Shown: in pieces, positions 9,154-18,170 of the stretch
How the letters are laid out: each line of letters starts with the position of its first letter
How positions within the stretch are numbered: position 1 is the stretch's first letter
Origin: an uncultured Pelagibacteraceae bacterium
GTDB lineage: Bacteria; Pseudomonadota; Alphaproteobacteria; Pelagibacterales; Pelagibacteraceae
Reading direction: 5' to 3'
Assembly: GCA_902628275.1 (NCBI GenBank)
Contig: CACOMI010000009.1
Span: 1 to 46,765 of the forward strand
Length of the DNA: 46,765 bases
Made by a program: the position numbers and the translations under genes
Notes under the pieces: model-generated
What the model saw: the letters and a program-made list of their open reading frames with translations, nothing else
What the model was told of the DNA's origin: nothing
The model's database searches: none

Positions 9154-9912
9154 CTAATTAAGCATAATTATAGATATATTTCTACCATAATCATCATGAT
9201 TTAGTTTTAACGCTCTTCTCGCGCTAAAGAAATTATTATTAATATTAAATGTATCAATATTTATTGAATCAATATTTTTTATTTTATTCTTTAAAAGACA
9301 AGATTTTACATATTTGGGTAAATCAAAATAAAGCTTTTTATACTTAATTTTAAAAAATTTATTATTTCTTTTATCTTTTTTAATAAATTTTCTTTTAAAA
9401 TCTTCTTTGACTTCATAATTTTTAGCTGAGATAGCAGGTCCGATAGCAGCAGTAATATTTTTAGGATTAGAACCTTTTTTGATCATAAATTGGATTACCT
9501 TGCTAATTATGTCCGTATATGCACCTTTCCACCCAGCATGAATTGCTGCAATTATTTTTATTCTTTCATCGCAGATTAAAATCGGCACACAGTCAGCAGT
9601 TAATACACCAATTGGTATATTTTTTTGTTTTGTAATTACTGCGTCTGCTTGTGGTTTTGATTTAAAATTATTTTTTTTATTAATATAAACATACTTATTG
9701 CTATGAATTTGATTAATTAAAAAAATACTTTTAGCCGTGCTTTTAATTTTTTTTTTAACTATTTGTAAATTTTTTTTAACATCTGATGGATTATCTTTAG
9801 AACCAAGACCACAGTTTAAACTTTTATAAATTTTTTTTGATTTACCACCAGTTTTATTAAAAAAACCATGTTTAATAATTTTAATTTTAGAGAGTTTCCT
9901 TGACTTTATCAA
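9154..9912 (-). CDS. pgeF: Multicopper polyphenol oxidase (laccase) domain protein, PgeF/YfiH family
   Basis: Proteins of this family (YfiH, human FAMIN relatives) act as peptidoglycan-editing or purine-nucleoside-active enzymes; the exact substrate here is unknown. The 252-residue protein shows the family metal site: QIHSNKYVYI, then TADCVPILICD, then AAIHAGWKGAYTDII (conserved His and Cys residues), then AAIGPAISAKNYEV. Its N-terminus is very Lys-rich. The start overlaps the midA-like stop by 4 nt and prs follows after 9 nt, so it is in the lgt-to-ychF unit. Its neighbour lgt makes envelope lipoproteins, which fits an envelope role only loosely. Confidence 0.88.
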   Translation of the reverse strand: MIKSRKLSKIKIIKHGFFNKTGGKSKKIYKSLNCGLGSKDNPSDVKKNLQIVKKKIKSTAKSIFLINQIHSNKYVYINKKNNFKSKPQADAVITKQKNIPIGVLTADCVPILICDERIKIIAAIHAGWKGAYTDIISKVIQFMIKKGSNPKNITAAIGPAISAKNYEVKEDFKRKFIKKDKRNNKFFKIKYKKLYFDLPKYVKSCLLKNKIKNIDSINIDTFNINNNFFSARRALKLNHDDYGRNISIIMLN

Positions 9913-10961
9913 TTTTTAAAACCTGTTGTAAAATTATTTTTCTTATTTTTTATTAGCATGACTTTGAACAATTCACCCATTTGCTTATCATCTATCAGAC
10001 GTCCTACTCTATAAAATAAATCTGCTTTTTTAGAAAAGGCTATATTTTTGCTGATTATTTCTGCTCTTTGAAGTATACCCATACTTTTTAAAAATCTTTT
10101 TTGATTTGTAAAAATTGAATTAACTTTTTCAAACTGATTTATAAATTTCTCAAAACAATGAAAGTTTATATTGTAAGTAATATCAGAGTCTCCAATATTT
10201 TCTAAAATGTTAGAATATTTATGATTATTTATTGCTTGAAGAGTGTCATGCATTTTGCTGTCTGAATAACCATAATCAATAATTAACATTCCTCCATTAT
10301 TTTTTTGTATTAAACCGCAAATTGTTCTTAAATATTGAAATGTATCTGGTGAATATTCTATAATGTTTTGATTTTTTGATATTTCGAAATTTAGATGTTT
10401 TTCAATTTTTTCTATATTGATTTTTTTCTCTTTAAACTCAGCTTTTTTAGAATCATTTAAATTAACAAATCTTTCAAACCAACCTTCTTTTTTTTTAAAA
10501 AATTGTTTGATTGGTATTGCATCAAAAAACTCATTAGCTAAAAAAATTGTGGGGTTTGAATTTATTGTTTTAATGTCTTTTAACCATGAAAATTTTTTAG
10601 AATTCAAATTTTTTTTTTGCTCTTTTATTAAAAAATCACTTTTCTCATGAATTACAAAACTGCAGGCATTGTAACACTCTGGAAAATTTATAAGTGTCTC
10701 ATCTATGACTTTCATCATTTCGCCATTTCCAGCTCCTAGTTCTAGTAAATTAAATTTTTTCGGAGAACCTATACTTTTCCAAAAAGTAATTGTCCAAATT
10801 GCAATTATTTCTGAAAATAATCTTGTGATATTTGGAGCAGTTATAAAGTCTCCATCCTTACCAAATGGATTTTTTTTCATGTAATAACCTTTATCTTTGT
10901 CGTAAAGAGCTAAATTTATAAATTGATCTAATGGTAAATTATTTGTTTTAGCGGGTTTCAT
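9909..10961 (-). CDS. SAM-dependent methyltransferase, MidA/NDUFAF7 (DUF185) family
   Basis: The mitochondrial homologue NDUFAF7 methylates an arginine of a complex I subunit and is needed for complex I assembly; a similar role here is an inference. The 350-residue protein shows the family features: the N-terminal MTLALYDKD-like segment INLALYDKDKGYYMKKNPFG, DGDFITAPNITRLFSEIIAIW, the SAM-binding LLELGAGNGEMMKVI, ANEFFDAIPIKQF, and IDYGYSDSKMHDTLQAINNH. It overlaps lgt by 14 nt at its start and pgeF by 4 nt at its end. It lies 3-6 kb from the bc1 genes, so two respiratory-chain functions are close together, though on opposite strands. Confidence 0.88.
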   Translation of the reverse strand: MKPAKTNNLPLDQFINLALYDKDKGYYMKKNPFGKDGDFITAPNITRLFSEIIAIWTITFWKSIGSPKKFNLLELGAGNGEMMKVIDETLINFPECYNACSFVIHEKSDFLIKEQKKNLNSKKFSWLKDIKTINSNPTIFLANEFFDAIPIKQFFKKKEGWFERFVNLNDSKKAEFKEKKINIEKIEKHLNFEISKNQNIIEYSPDTFQYLRTICGLIQKNNGGMLIIDYGYSDSKMHDTLQAINNHKYSNILENIGDSDITYNINFHCFEKFINQFEKVNSIFTNQKRFLKSMGILQRAEIISKNIAFSKKADLFYRVGRLIDDKQMGELFKVMLIKNKKNNFTTGFKN

Positions 10962-11718
10962 ATTTTAAATAAAATAAGATTACCCCCGATAGTATAAATA
11001 TTAAACTTACTACTTGCCCCATTGTTAAGTCTAAAAATATATAACCTAGCTGTTCATCTGGTACCCTATAAAATTCAACAATAAATCTGAAGATCGAGTA
11101 AATGATTAAAAATAACCCTGAGATTACTCCAGGTTTATTTGAAAATTTATTTCTAAAATAAATTAATAATAAAAACAGAAATAAACCCTCTAATAGTGCT
11201 TCGTATAATTGTGAGGGATGTCTTGGGAGATTATCTATCTGAATAAATGTTACTGCCCAAGGTACATTAGTTATAGTTCCATATAATTCTGAATTTATAA
11301 AGTTTGCTATTCGTCCAAAAAACAATCCGATGGGAGCTACTAAAGCGATAATATCCATATATAAAAATGGGTTTTGATTATTTTTTTTAGCAAAAAATAT
11401 AGACGCAAAAATAACTCCAATTAAACCACCATGGAAGGACATTCCACCTTGCCAAATTTTAAATATATCTAACGGATAATTTACATAAAAACTTAAATTA
11501 TAAATAAGAATATAACCAAGTCTTCCTCCTAAAATTATACCTATAATTAAATAAGTTAAATAATCGTCAAAGTTATTTTTGATTTCTATGTCTTGAATAA
11601 ATAATTTTTTAGCGAATATCCAGCCTAATATAATTCCAAATATATAAGCTAAAGAATACCATCTAATTTCTAAAGAAAATATTTCTAAGGCTACTGGGTC
11701 AAAATTATTAATGAACAT
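10948..11718 (-). CDS. lgt: Prolipoprotein diacylglyceryl transferase
   Basis: Lgt transfers diacylglycerol from phosphatidylglycerol to the lipobox cysteine of prolipoproteins in the inner membrane. The 256-residue protein has about seven hydrophobic segments. Motifs are IRWYSLAYIFG near residue 18, GGRLGYILIYN, GGMSFHGGLIG (active-site His), the signature GRIANFINSELYG, and HPSQLYEALLEG. It is the first gene of the minus-strand unit and its ATG lies only 32 nt from the ATG of the divergent UbiK-like gene. Its presence shows the cell makes lipoproteins, although the mlaA product in this window lacks a lipobox. Confidence 0.96.
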   Translation of the reverse strand: MFINNFDPVALEIFSLEIRWYSLAYIFGIILGWIFAKKLFIQDIEIKNNFDDYLTYLIIGIILGGRLGYILIYNLSFYVNYPLDIFKIWQGGMSFHGGLIGVIFASIFFAKKNNQNPFLYMDIIALVAPIGLFFGRIANFINSELYGTITNVPWAVTFIQIDNLPRHPSQLYEALLEGLFLFLLLIYFRNKFSNKPGVISGLFLIIYSIFRFIVEFYRVPDEQLGYIFLDLTMGQVVSLIFILSGVILFYLKYETR

Positions 11719-11750
11719 TTTTAATAATACTTATAATGTATATCTTAAAT

Positions 11751-11999
11751 ATGAAAAATTCTAAATTTATTATTGATAAGTTTGCTAAATTAATAGAGCA
11801 GGGATTAGTATCTTCAAAAGATTTAACTACAGAACTATTTAATATCTTAAAATCTAAAAGAGATGATTTTGTTTTTAAAATGAAAATTACAAGTAAAGAT
11901 GAGTTCGAAGTACTCTCAAAACGTGTTGAGAGTCTTGAAAATAAAATAAATAAACTTGAGAAAAAAAATAAAAAAGTTAGAAAGGTAAGAAAACCTTAA
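11751..11999 (+). CDS. Small UbiK/BMFP-family protein (ubiquinone biosynthesis accessory factor-like)
   Basis: A protein of about 82 residues: an N-terminal helix (FIIDKFAKLIEQGLVSSKDL), a central DDFVFKMKITSKDEFEVL segment and a C-terminal coiled coil with heptads (VESLENKINKLEKK). This is the BMFP/UbiK layout; in gammaproteobacteria UbiK helps the UbiJ complex make ubiquinone under oxic conditions, but function is not proven here. I prefer the ATG at 11751. An in-frame ATG at 11736 lies inside a perfect TATAAT (11732-11737) that looks like the gene's own -10 box. The 3' end overlaps the convergent histidine kinase gene by 23 nt. Confidence 0.7.
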   Translation: MKNSKFIIDKFAKLIEQGLVSSKDLTTELFNILKSKRDDFVFKMKITSKDEFEVLSKRVESLENKINKLEKKNKKVRKVRKP

Positions 12000-13305
12000 C
12001 TCTTAAACCATCCATTTTTGATTTTTCTAACATTATATTTCCTCCATGAGATTTGATAATGTCTGATGAAATTGATAAACCGAGACCAACACTTGATTTT
12101 GAGTCTGTTCGACCTTTATCTATTTTATAGAAAGGTTTAAATACATTTTCATACTCATTTTTTGGTATTCCAGGACCATCATCATCAATAATAATGAATA
12201 AGTTTGTATTTTTTTTATTTAAGCTAATCTCAACTTTATTAGCATATTTTAGTGAATTATCGATTAGATTATTTATACATCTATTAATTAAATTTTTCCT
12301 GCCGCTAAAGTAAATTCTTGGTTTTAAGTTTTGTGAAATATTTTCATTATTATATTTTTCGATAATCTTTGAAATTAATTCAGATAGATTAAACATTTCA
12401 TCTTTTTCAACATATGATGAGCTGGTAAATTGCAAGTATTCATTTAACATTTTCTCCATCTCATTAATGTCTTCAGTTAATTTATTAACTGTTTCTTTAT
12501 CTTTTATAAAAGCTAATTGTAGTTTCATCCTTGTTAAAGGCGTCCTTAAATCATGACTTATTCCTGACAACATTTCTGTTCTTTGATTGATGTGTCTTTC
12601 AATTCTCTTTCTCATTTTATCAAATTCATGTCCTGCCTGTCTAATTTCAAGTGCGCCAGAGGGTTTGAACTCTTCAATATTTTCTCCTTTACCAAATCTT
12701 TCAGCTGCACGAGCTAAATTTGTGATTGGTCTAGTTTGATTTTTTAAAAAAATTAGAGAAATGATTACCATTATTATTGCAGGTACGGTTATCCAAAGCG
12801 CAAATATTCTTGCAGAAGAACTTGCAACTCTATCTTTAGGTACTAAAAATTTAAAATAACCATCATCATATTTAATTCTTAAATCAATCAATTCCTTATA
12901 ACTTGTTGTATCAAACCAATATTTATTTGATCCAAACTTAGATTTAAGCTCTCTTCTTAATGTTCTGTCTATAGGGCTAAACCAACGTTCAGTTTCAGTA
13001 TTATATAATTTTTCCTCTTTAGAAAATTCAATGTTTAAATCTAAAAATAACGAAAAAAGATCCATAAGTTCTTGTTTATCAGATTGCTTGGTTTCATAAG
13101 CTTCTATAAATGTACTAATTTCATTTATCAAAGTTCTTGTCATACCTTTGTTAGTTTTTATCCAAAGACTGTCAAAGAAAACAATTGTAATTACTAATTG
13201 TAAAACAAGCACAGGTACAGCAACAATTAGAAGTGCTCTGTAAAATAATTTCTTTGGTAATATTTTTTTCAAGTAATCACTCAATCCAGAGAACATATCC
13301 AGCAC
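11977..13305 (-). CDS. Two-component sensor histidine kinase, EnvZ type
   Basis: A membrane kinase of 442 residues. TM1 is at about 22-45, a periplasmic domain of about 115 residues follows, and TM2 is at about 166-187. A HAMP linker (TRPITNLARAAERF) leads to the H-box GISHDLRTPLTRMK with phosphoacceptor H251. The ATPase domain has an N-box (NNLIDNSLKYA), G1 (DDDGPGIP) and G2 (SSVGLGLSIS). The arrangement is that of EnvZ. The start overlaps the response-regulator gene by 29 nt; the Met at residue 4 would reduce the overlap to 20 nt. The stimulus is unknown. Minimal-genome marine bacteria hold few such kinases, so this one probably has a broad role. Confidence 0.92.
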   Translation of the reverse strand: MLDMFSGLSDYLKKILPKKLFYRALLIVAVPVLVLQLVITIVFFDSLWIKTNKGMTRTLINEISTFIEAYETKQSDKQELMDLFSLFLDLNIEFSKEEKLYNTETERWFSPIDRTLRRELKSKFGSNKYWFDTTSYKELIDLRIKYDDGYFKFLVPKDRVASSSARIFALWITVPAIIMVIISLIFLKNQTRPITNLARAAERFGKGENIEEFKPSGALEIRQAGHEFDKMRKRIERHINQRTEMLSGISHDLRTPLTRMKLQLAFIKDKETVNKLTEDINEMEKMLNEYLQFTSSSYVEKDEMFNLSELISKIIEKYNNENISQNLKPRIYFSGRKNLINRCINNLIDNSLKYANKVEISLNKKNTNLFIIIDDDGPGIPKNEYENVFKPFYKIDKGRTDSKSSVGLGLSISSDIIKSHGGNIMLEKSKMDGLRVKVFLPF

Positions 13306-13954
13306 CTCTTATTGTTTGTAAAAATTTTGGATTTTTTGGATCAATTTCAATCTTTTTTCTAAGTCGAGTAATTATAACATCTATTGATCGTTCTTTATCT
13401 AGATTAATTAGTTGACCAATATCTTCCCTAGAAAATGTTTTACCTGGGTTATTAATCATTTTTTCTAAAATAGTTTTTTCAGTTGCATTAATCTTAAACT
13501 CTTTATCATTTTTAAATATTAAAAGTTTATTTAAATCAATTTTCACATTTTCAAATTCTATAACCCTTTTCTGATCTATTTTGATAGTTTTATTTAGTAT
13601 GTTTTGTATTCTTAGAATCAATTCTTTTGGTTCAAATGGTTTTGGTAAATAATCATCAGCACCTATCTCTAACCCTTCAACCCTTTCATTTGCTTCACCT
13701 TTAGCTGTCAAAAGTATCACCGGTGTATTCAATTTTTTTTTCTTTTCTTTTAAAAATTCGAGTCCACTTTTACCTGGCATCATGATATCCAATATTATTA
13801 AATCAAACTTAACTATTTTTATTTTCTCTGATGCGTTTTCTGCATTTTCTGCAGTTGTGACTAAGAATTTATTTTCATTTAAATACTTTTTTACAAGTGA
13901 TCTAATGCCGTCATCATCATCAATCACCAGTACATGTGCAATAAACTTATCCAT
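13277..13954 (-). CDS. OmpR-family response regulator (OmpR/PetR type)
   Basis: A 225-residue DNA-binding response regulator. The receiver domain has the acidic pocket IDDDDGIR (residues 11-18), phosphoacceptor D56 in LDIMMPGKSG, and K105 in LPKPFEP. The C-terminal winged helix shows INATEKTILEKMINNPGKTF, DVIITRLRKKIE and FLQTIRGAGYVL. It overlaps the MarR gene upstream by 8 nt and the kinase gene downstream by 29 nt, so the three are surely one operon. In Rhodobacter a MarR-type PetP and OmpR-type PetR are paired and needed for cytochrome bc1; this gene could be the equivalent, which is an inference from gene order and family only. Confidence 0.93.
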   Translation of the reverse strand: MDKFIAHVLVIDDDDGIRSLVKKYLNENKFLVTTAENAENASEKIKIVKFDLIILDIMMPGKSGLEFLKEKKKKLNTPVILLTAKGEANERVEGLEIGADDYLPKPFEPKELILRIQNILNKTIKIDQKRVIEFENVKIDLNKLLIFKNDKEFKINATEKTILEKMINNPGKTFSREDIGQLINLDKERSIDVIITRLRKKIEIDPKNPKFLQTIRGAGYVLWIE

Positions 13955-14384
13955 TTATTATTTTACTCAATACATTATCAAAATTTATAACTTCCTCAGA
14001 ACTTGAATTTAATAAAGCATTATAAATTCTCTTTTTTTGTAAATTAAAAATTTCATTAAAAATTTTTTTACCTTTTTCATTGAGAAATACATGCTTTATT
14101 CTAGTATCTTGATCATCTTTTTTAAACATAATGATTTCAAGTTTAATTAAATCTTTGAGAACACGATTTAAGCTTTGTTTTGTGACTTTTAATCTCTTTA
14201 GTAGCTCTGAAATTGAGATCCCTTCATACAAAGATAGTAAATGAATTACTTTATGGTGTGCTAAACCAATTGAATATCTGTCTAATATTTTTTTAGAGTC
14301 AGAAAAGGTTTCTCTATAGCTTACAAATAATTTTTCAATTAGTTCTTTAAGCTGGTCATCTTTTAAATATAAAAGTTCTTTCAT
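13947..14384 (-). CDS. MarR-family transcriptional regulator (PetP-like position)
   Basis: A 145-residue winged-helix protein of MarR type: dimerisation helices at both ends and a central helix-turn-helix (ISISELLKRLKVTKQSLNRVLKDLI, here read as residues about 75-99 in two segments) followed by a wing with MFKKDDQDTRIKHVFLNEKG. Ligand and targets are not known. It is the first gene of the MarR-response regulator-kinase operon, overlapping the regulator by 8 nt, and is divergent from ilvE across a 73-bp gap. The PetP comparison is from gene order with an OmpR-type regulator, not from a measured similarity. Confidence 0.87.
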   Translation of the reverse strand: MKELLYLKDDQLKELIEKLFVSYRETFSDSKKILDRYSIGLAHHKVIHLLSLYEGISISELLKRLKVTKQSLNRVLKDLIKLEIIMFKKDDQDTRIKHVFLNEKGKKIFNEIFNLQKKRIYNALLNSSSEEVINFDNVLSKIING

Positions 14385-14457
14385 AATAGGTAAGTTATAT
14401 TGACATATTAAAGATACAAAGATATTTTTCAGTTATAAATTAAAAAAATTTTCACAC
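14385..14457. promoter_or_regulatory. Divergent promoter region between the MarR-type gene and ilvE
   Basis: On the plus strand TTGACA (14400-14405), a 17-bp spacer and TATTTT (14423-14428) form a credible promoter for ilvE, giving a leader of about 20 nt. On the minus strand an AT-rich TATAAC (within 14394-14400) could serve the MarR operon. No clear inverted repeat of the MarR type is visible, and there is no good Shine-Dalgarno before the ilvE ATG. Confidence 0.4.
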
Positions 14458-15339
14458 ATGATACCTTACGACAAGAGATCTGGAAAAATATGGTACAACA
14501 ACGAATTAGTTGATTGGGCTGATGTTAAACTGCATGTTTTAAGTCATGGGATGCACTATGCTAGTTGTGTATTTGAAGGCGAGAGAGTTTATGATGGTTC
14601 AATTTTCAAATTAGAGGAACATACAGCTAGATTTTTTCATTCTGCTAAAAGAATGGGTTTTGAAATTCCATATACAGAGGAAGAAATCAACAATGCATCA
14701 AATAAAATTATCGCAACCCAAAAAGTAGAAAATGGTTATGTAAGACCTGTTGCTTGGAGAGGGAGTGAGATGATGGCTATTTCTGCGCAACAAACAAAAA
14801 TTCATGTTGCGATTGCAACATGGGAATGGGGATCATATTTTGATCCTAAACTTAAAGTAGAGGGAATTAGATTAAATATTTCAAATTGGAGAAGACCAGC
14901 ACCTAATACAATTCCATGGGATACAAAAGCATCAGGTCTTTACATGATTTGTACTCTTTCAAAACATGAAGCAGAAAAGCAAGGATATACAGATTCTTTA
15001 ATGCTTGATCACGAAGGAAACGTTGCTGAAGCAACTGGAGCAAATATTTTTTTCAAAGATAAAAACGGTGAAATTCACACACCAATACCAGACTCTTTTT
15101 TAGATGGTATTACAAGAAGAACGGTAATAGGAATTGCAAAATCAAAAAACATAAAAGTACATGAAAGAAAAATTAGTCCAACCGAATTACCTAATTTTGT
15201 TGGGTGTTTTTTAACTGGAACAGCAGCAGAAGTAACACCAGTATCTTGTATTGCTAATAATCAATTTAAAGTTTGTGATACTATTATTGATTTAAATGAA
15301 AGCTATCAGGTATTAGTTAGAAAGAAAAAAGCAGCTTAA
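14458..15339 (+). CDS. ilvE: Branched-chain amino acid aminotransferase
   Basis: A fold-type IV PLP enzyme that makes or degrades valine, leucine and isoleucine with 2-oxoglutarate as amino acceptor. The 293-residue protein contains HVLSHGMHYASCVFEGERVY, YVRPVAWRGSEMM, the PLP lysine in WDTKASGLYMICTLSK, EATGANIFF, and LTGTAAEVTPV. Length and motifs fit IlvE rather than D-amino acid transaminase or aminodeoxychorismate lyase. It stands alone on the plus strand, divergent from the MarR operon and convergent with pgsA (4-nt overlap at the 3' ends). Confidence 0.94.
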   Translation: MIPYDKRSGKIWYNNELVDWADVKLHVLSHGMHYASCVFEGERVYDGSIFKLEEHTARFFHSAKRMGFEIPYTEEEINNASNKIIATQKVENGYVRPVAWRGSEMMAISAQQTKIHVAIATWEWGSYFDPKLKVEGIRLNISNWRRPAPNTIPWDTKASGLYMICTLSKHEAEKQGYTDSLMLDHEGNVAEATGANIFFKDKNGEIHTPIPDSFLDGITRRTVIGIAKSKNIKVHERKISPTELPNFVGCFLTGTAAEVTPVSCIANNQFKVCDTIIDLNESYQVLVRKKKAA

Positions 15340-15920
15340 TCCTTATTATCTTCAGACATAGCGTGATCAATTCCTTTTCGCATATAATCATAACCTGTGA
15401 AAAGTGTTAAAGCAGCGGATAACCATAAAAGGATAATTCCTATTGTTTGTGCATTATAATCTTGAAAATTAATAATTTTATTTCCTGTATCTCCTGATAG
15501 CAAGAGAGCTATCGACACCATTTGTAATATAGTTTTAAGCTTAGCAAGATTTGAAACAGGAAGTTTTATTTTTCCTTTTGCTAAAAATTCTCTTAAACCT
15601 GAAATTAAAATTTCTCTGGTTAAAATAATAATTGCTGCAATTACTTCATAATTTCTAATAGTTCCATCCATAACTAAAAGTATTAAGGCTGTTGCAACTA
15701 TTATTTTGTCAGCTATCGGATCCAATAATTCTCCTAGCTTAGACTCAACACCAAACATTCTAGCTAACATACCGTCCAAAAAATCAGTAAATGATGCGAC
15801 TATGAATAAAATTAAAGCAGTTAGATCGCCGTAAAATCCAGGAAGATAAAAAGCCAAAACAAAAAAAGGAACAATTATTATTCGTCCAATAGTTAAAATA
15901 TTTGGAATTTTTTTAAGCAT
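15336..15920 (-). CDS. pgsA: CDP-diacylglycerol--glycerol-3-phosphate 3-phosphatidyltransferase
   Basis: PgsA makes phosphatidylglycerol phosphate, the precursor of phosphatidylglycerol, at the inner membrane. The 194-residue protein has about five hydrophobic segments and the full CDP-alcohol phosphotransferase signature DFLDGMLARMFGVESKLGE followed by LLDPIADK (eight-residue spacing and the three later acidic positions kept). The N-terminus LKKIPNILTIGRIIIVPFF is typical. It sits 2 nt downstream of uvrC. uvrC-pgsA adjacency is known widely in Proteobacteria, which supports PgsA over other members of the family. Confidence 0.94.
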   Translation of the reverse strand: MLKKIPNILTIGRIIIVPFFVLAFYLPGFYGDLTALILFIVASFTDFLDGMLARMFGVESKLGELLDPIADKIIVATALILLVMDGTIRNYEVIAAIIILTREILISGLREFLAKGKIKLPVSNLAKLKTILQMVSIALLLSGDTGNKIINFQDYNAQTIGIILLWLSAALTLFTGYDYMRKGIDHAMSEDNKD

Positions 15921-15922
15921 AT

Positions 15923-17758
15923 TTACTCGTGAAAAAAGTTATATATCTTTTTTGCAACTTTTTCTTCAACACCCTCGACAGATTTTATTTCATCTAAACT
16001 AGCAGACTCAACCGATCGAGCAGATCCAAAATGATTTAAAAGTGCTCTTTTTCGAACAGATCCAATACCCTGTATTTGATCTAAAAGTGATTTACTGATA
16101 CCTTTTTTCCTTTTTGCTCTATGGGCACTTATGGCAAATCGATGTGCTTCATCTCTAATTCTTTGTAAAAAAAATAAAGATGGATCGTTTTTAGCAAATT
16201 TAAATTCCTTTCCGTTATGAAAAAAAGTTTCATTACCACTATTTCTGTATTTACCTTTTGCAATAGCAATTACTGGTATTTCGTTCAATCCTAAATCATT
16301 CATTGTTTCTCTTGCTGATGAATATTGTCCTTTTCCACCATCAATTAAAACCAAATCTGGGAATGTTAAGAAATTTCCTTTTTCTTGTATTGCTCTTTTA
16401 AATCTTCTTTCTAAAACTTCTTTAATCATTCCATAATCGTCTTGTTTGAATTTTTCTGTTTTTATATTAAACTTTCTGTATCTTTTTTTGATAAATCCTT
16501 CCTCACCGTATGTGATTAATGCTCCGACACTATTTGTACCTTGAATATGACTATTGTCATAAACTTCGATGATGCTTATTGTATTATCTAGTTTAAATTT
16601 TTTTGAAATTTCATCTAATAAATTTCTATTATTTTGGCTCTCATATAATTTTCTATTTAAACTATCTTTAGCATTTTTTATTGCGAGATTTATCACTCTT
16701 AGTTTGGAGCCTTTTTTTGCAGTCGATAAATTGATATTTTTATTTTCTTTTTTAGTCAAAGTTTTTTCTATTAATTTTCTTTCTTTGATATCTTCACTTA
16801 AAATTACTGAACTTGGAACAGCTTTATTTTCATAAAATTGTGCAACAAAAGAATTTAGTATATCGCTCAAAGTTTCATCTGGATCATGTTTTGGAAAAAA
16901 AGCTTGATTACCCCAATTTTGTTTTGATCTATAAAAAAATACTTGAATGCAAGTTTTTCCTGATTCTTTGTATCCTGCTATAACGTCAGCTTCTATGAGA
17001 TTTGCCTCGCTTATTGTTAATGAAGATTGAATAATATTGAGCGATTTAATTTTGTCTCTCATAATTGCTGCTTTTTCAAAATCGAGCTCTTCACTAGCTT
17101 CTTCCATTTGTTGTGAGAGTGTTTTTTGTATTTTTCTAGATTTTCCTTTACTCAAGAATTCGTCTGCAGCTTCGACCAACTTCGCATAATCACTTTTATT
17201 TATTTTTCCACCGCATGGTCCTGCACATCTTTTTAAAAAATAATTAAAGCAAGTTTTATCACCTGCCTCTACTTGTTTATCTGTGCAAGATCTTAATAAA
17301 AAAATTCTTTGAATAGTTTTAATTGCCATATTCACCGCTAATGAACTCGCAAAAGGTCCATAATATTTACCTGGTCTATTTTTAGCACCTCTATGCCTTT
17401 CTATTCTTGGAAATTCATGATCAGAAATAAAAATATATGGAAAAGATTTGTCGTCCTTTAATAGAATATTAAATTTAGGCTTATGTTTTTTAATTAAATT
17501 TGCCTCAAGAAGTAGAGCTTCACTCTCATTTGTAGTAGTGGTTATCTCAAGTTTTTTTGTTTGAGACAACATTCTTTCTGTTCGGATTATATGATTTTTT
17601 TCCGATACATAACTTTTCAATCTATTTGGAAGATTCTTTGCCTTACCAACGTATAAAATCTCATTATCAGAATTCAGCATTCTGTAAACTCCAGGTAATT
17701 TGGGAATTAAAGGTAATTCTTTTTTTATAACTTCTTTACCTTTTTCAGGACTTAACAT
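15923..17758 (-). CDS. uvrC: Excinuclease ABC subunit C
   Basis: UvrC makes both incisions during nucleotide excision repair after UvrB has marked the lesion. The 611-residue protein contains the N-terminal GIY-YIG nuclease ([23 protein letters not shown] starts near residue 20 and includes the catalytic Tyr/Arg), the Cys cluster [13 protein letters not shown], a UVR motif near 205-235, the RNase H-like domain ([16 protein letters not shown], then [11 protein letters not shown], then [11 protein letters not shown]), and two C-terminal helix-hairpin-helix motifs ([17 protein letters not shown] and [15 protein letters not shown]). The start overlaps folB by 14 nt. Confidence 0.97.
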   Translation of the reverse strand: MLSPEKGKEVIKKELPLIPKLPGVYRMLNSDNEILYVGKAKNLPNRLKSYVSEKNHIIRTERMLSQTKKLEITTTTNESEALLLEANLIKKHKPKFNILLKDDKSFPYIFISDHEFPRIERHRGAKNRPGKYYGPFASSLAVNMAIKTIQRIFLLRSCTDKQVEAGDKTCFNYFLKRCAGPCGGKINKSDYAKLVEAADEFLSKGKSRKIQKTLSQQMEEASEELDFEKAAIMRDKIKSLNIIQSSLTISEANLIEADVIAGYKESGKTCIQVFFYRSKQNWGNQAFFPKHDPDETLSDILNSFVAQFYENKAVPSSVILSEDIKERKLIEKTLTKKENKNINLSTAKKGSKLRVINLAIKNAKDSLNRKLYESQNNRNLLDEISKKFKLDNTISIIEVYDNSHIQGTNSVGALITYGEEGFIKKRYRKFNIKTEKFKQDDYGMIKEVLERRFKRAIQEKGNFLTFPDLVLIDGGKGQYSSARETMNDLGLNEIPVIAIAKGKYRNSGNETFFHNGKEFKFAKNDPSLFFLQRIRDEAHRFAISAHRAKRKKGISKSLLDQIQGIGSVRKRALLNHFGSARSVESASLDEIKSVEGVEEKVAKKIYNFFHE

Positions 17759-18170
17759 GACTTCTCTTTTTGGAAATTTGAATACCTACAGCAGAGCAGT
17801 CTTTCATTATCTCAAGTTTTTCAATTTGAAGACTTATTTTATCAATCCTCTTATCTTTGAATAACTCATCAAAGACATCTTCAGCCAAGGTTTCTAAAAA
17901 ATTATAATGTTTATTTTTGACTAATTTTTTTATTAATTTTACAATTTTTGCATAATTCACGATTGTTTTTAAATCTTTATCATTAGAAGGTTTTTTATCT
18001 TCATAGTTTACTTCAATATTAAATTTTACTTTCTGAGGTTTTTCTTTTTCAAAATCATAATAACCAAGTTTTAAATCTAATATTAACTCTTTAATTAAAA
18101 CTTTCTTTTCGTAATTAAATAAGCTTTTATTACTATCTATCTTAATTATTTTAAGATTATTCTTTTTCAT
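17745..18170 (-). CDS. folB: Dihydroneopterin aldolase
   Basis: FolB cleaves 7,8-dihydroneopterin to 6-hydroxymethyl-dihydropterin in folate synthesis. The protein of about 141 residues shows [26 protein letters not shown] split over the first half (GYYDFE...Q pattern), [13 protein letters not shown], the signature [15 protein letters not shown] with its glutamate, and a C-terminal lysine before [10 protein letters not shown] chose the ATG at 18170 because it forms an ATGA overlap with the stop of the upstream reductase; an in-frame ATG at 18203 would give a 37-nt overlap. It lies between the pteridine reductase-like gene and uvrC. Confidence 0.85.
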   Translation of the reverse strand: MKKNNLKIIKIDSNKSLFNYEKKVLIKELILDLKLGYYDFEKEKPQKVKFNIEVNYEDKKPSNDKDLKTIVNYAKIVKLIKKLVKNKHYNFLETLAEDVFDELFKDKRIDKISLQIEKLEIMKDCSAVGIQISKKRSHVKS

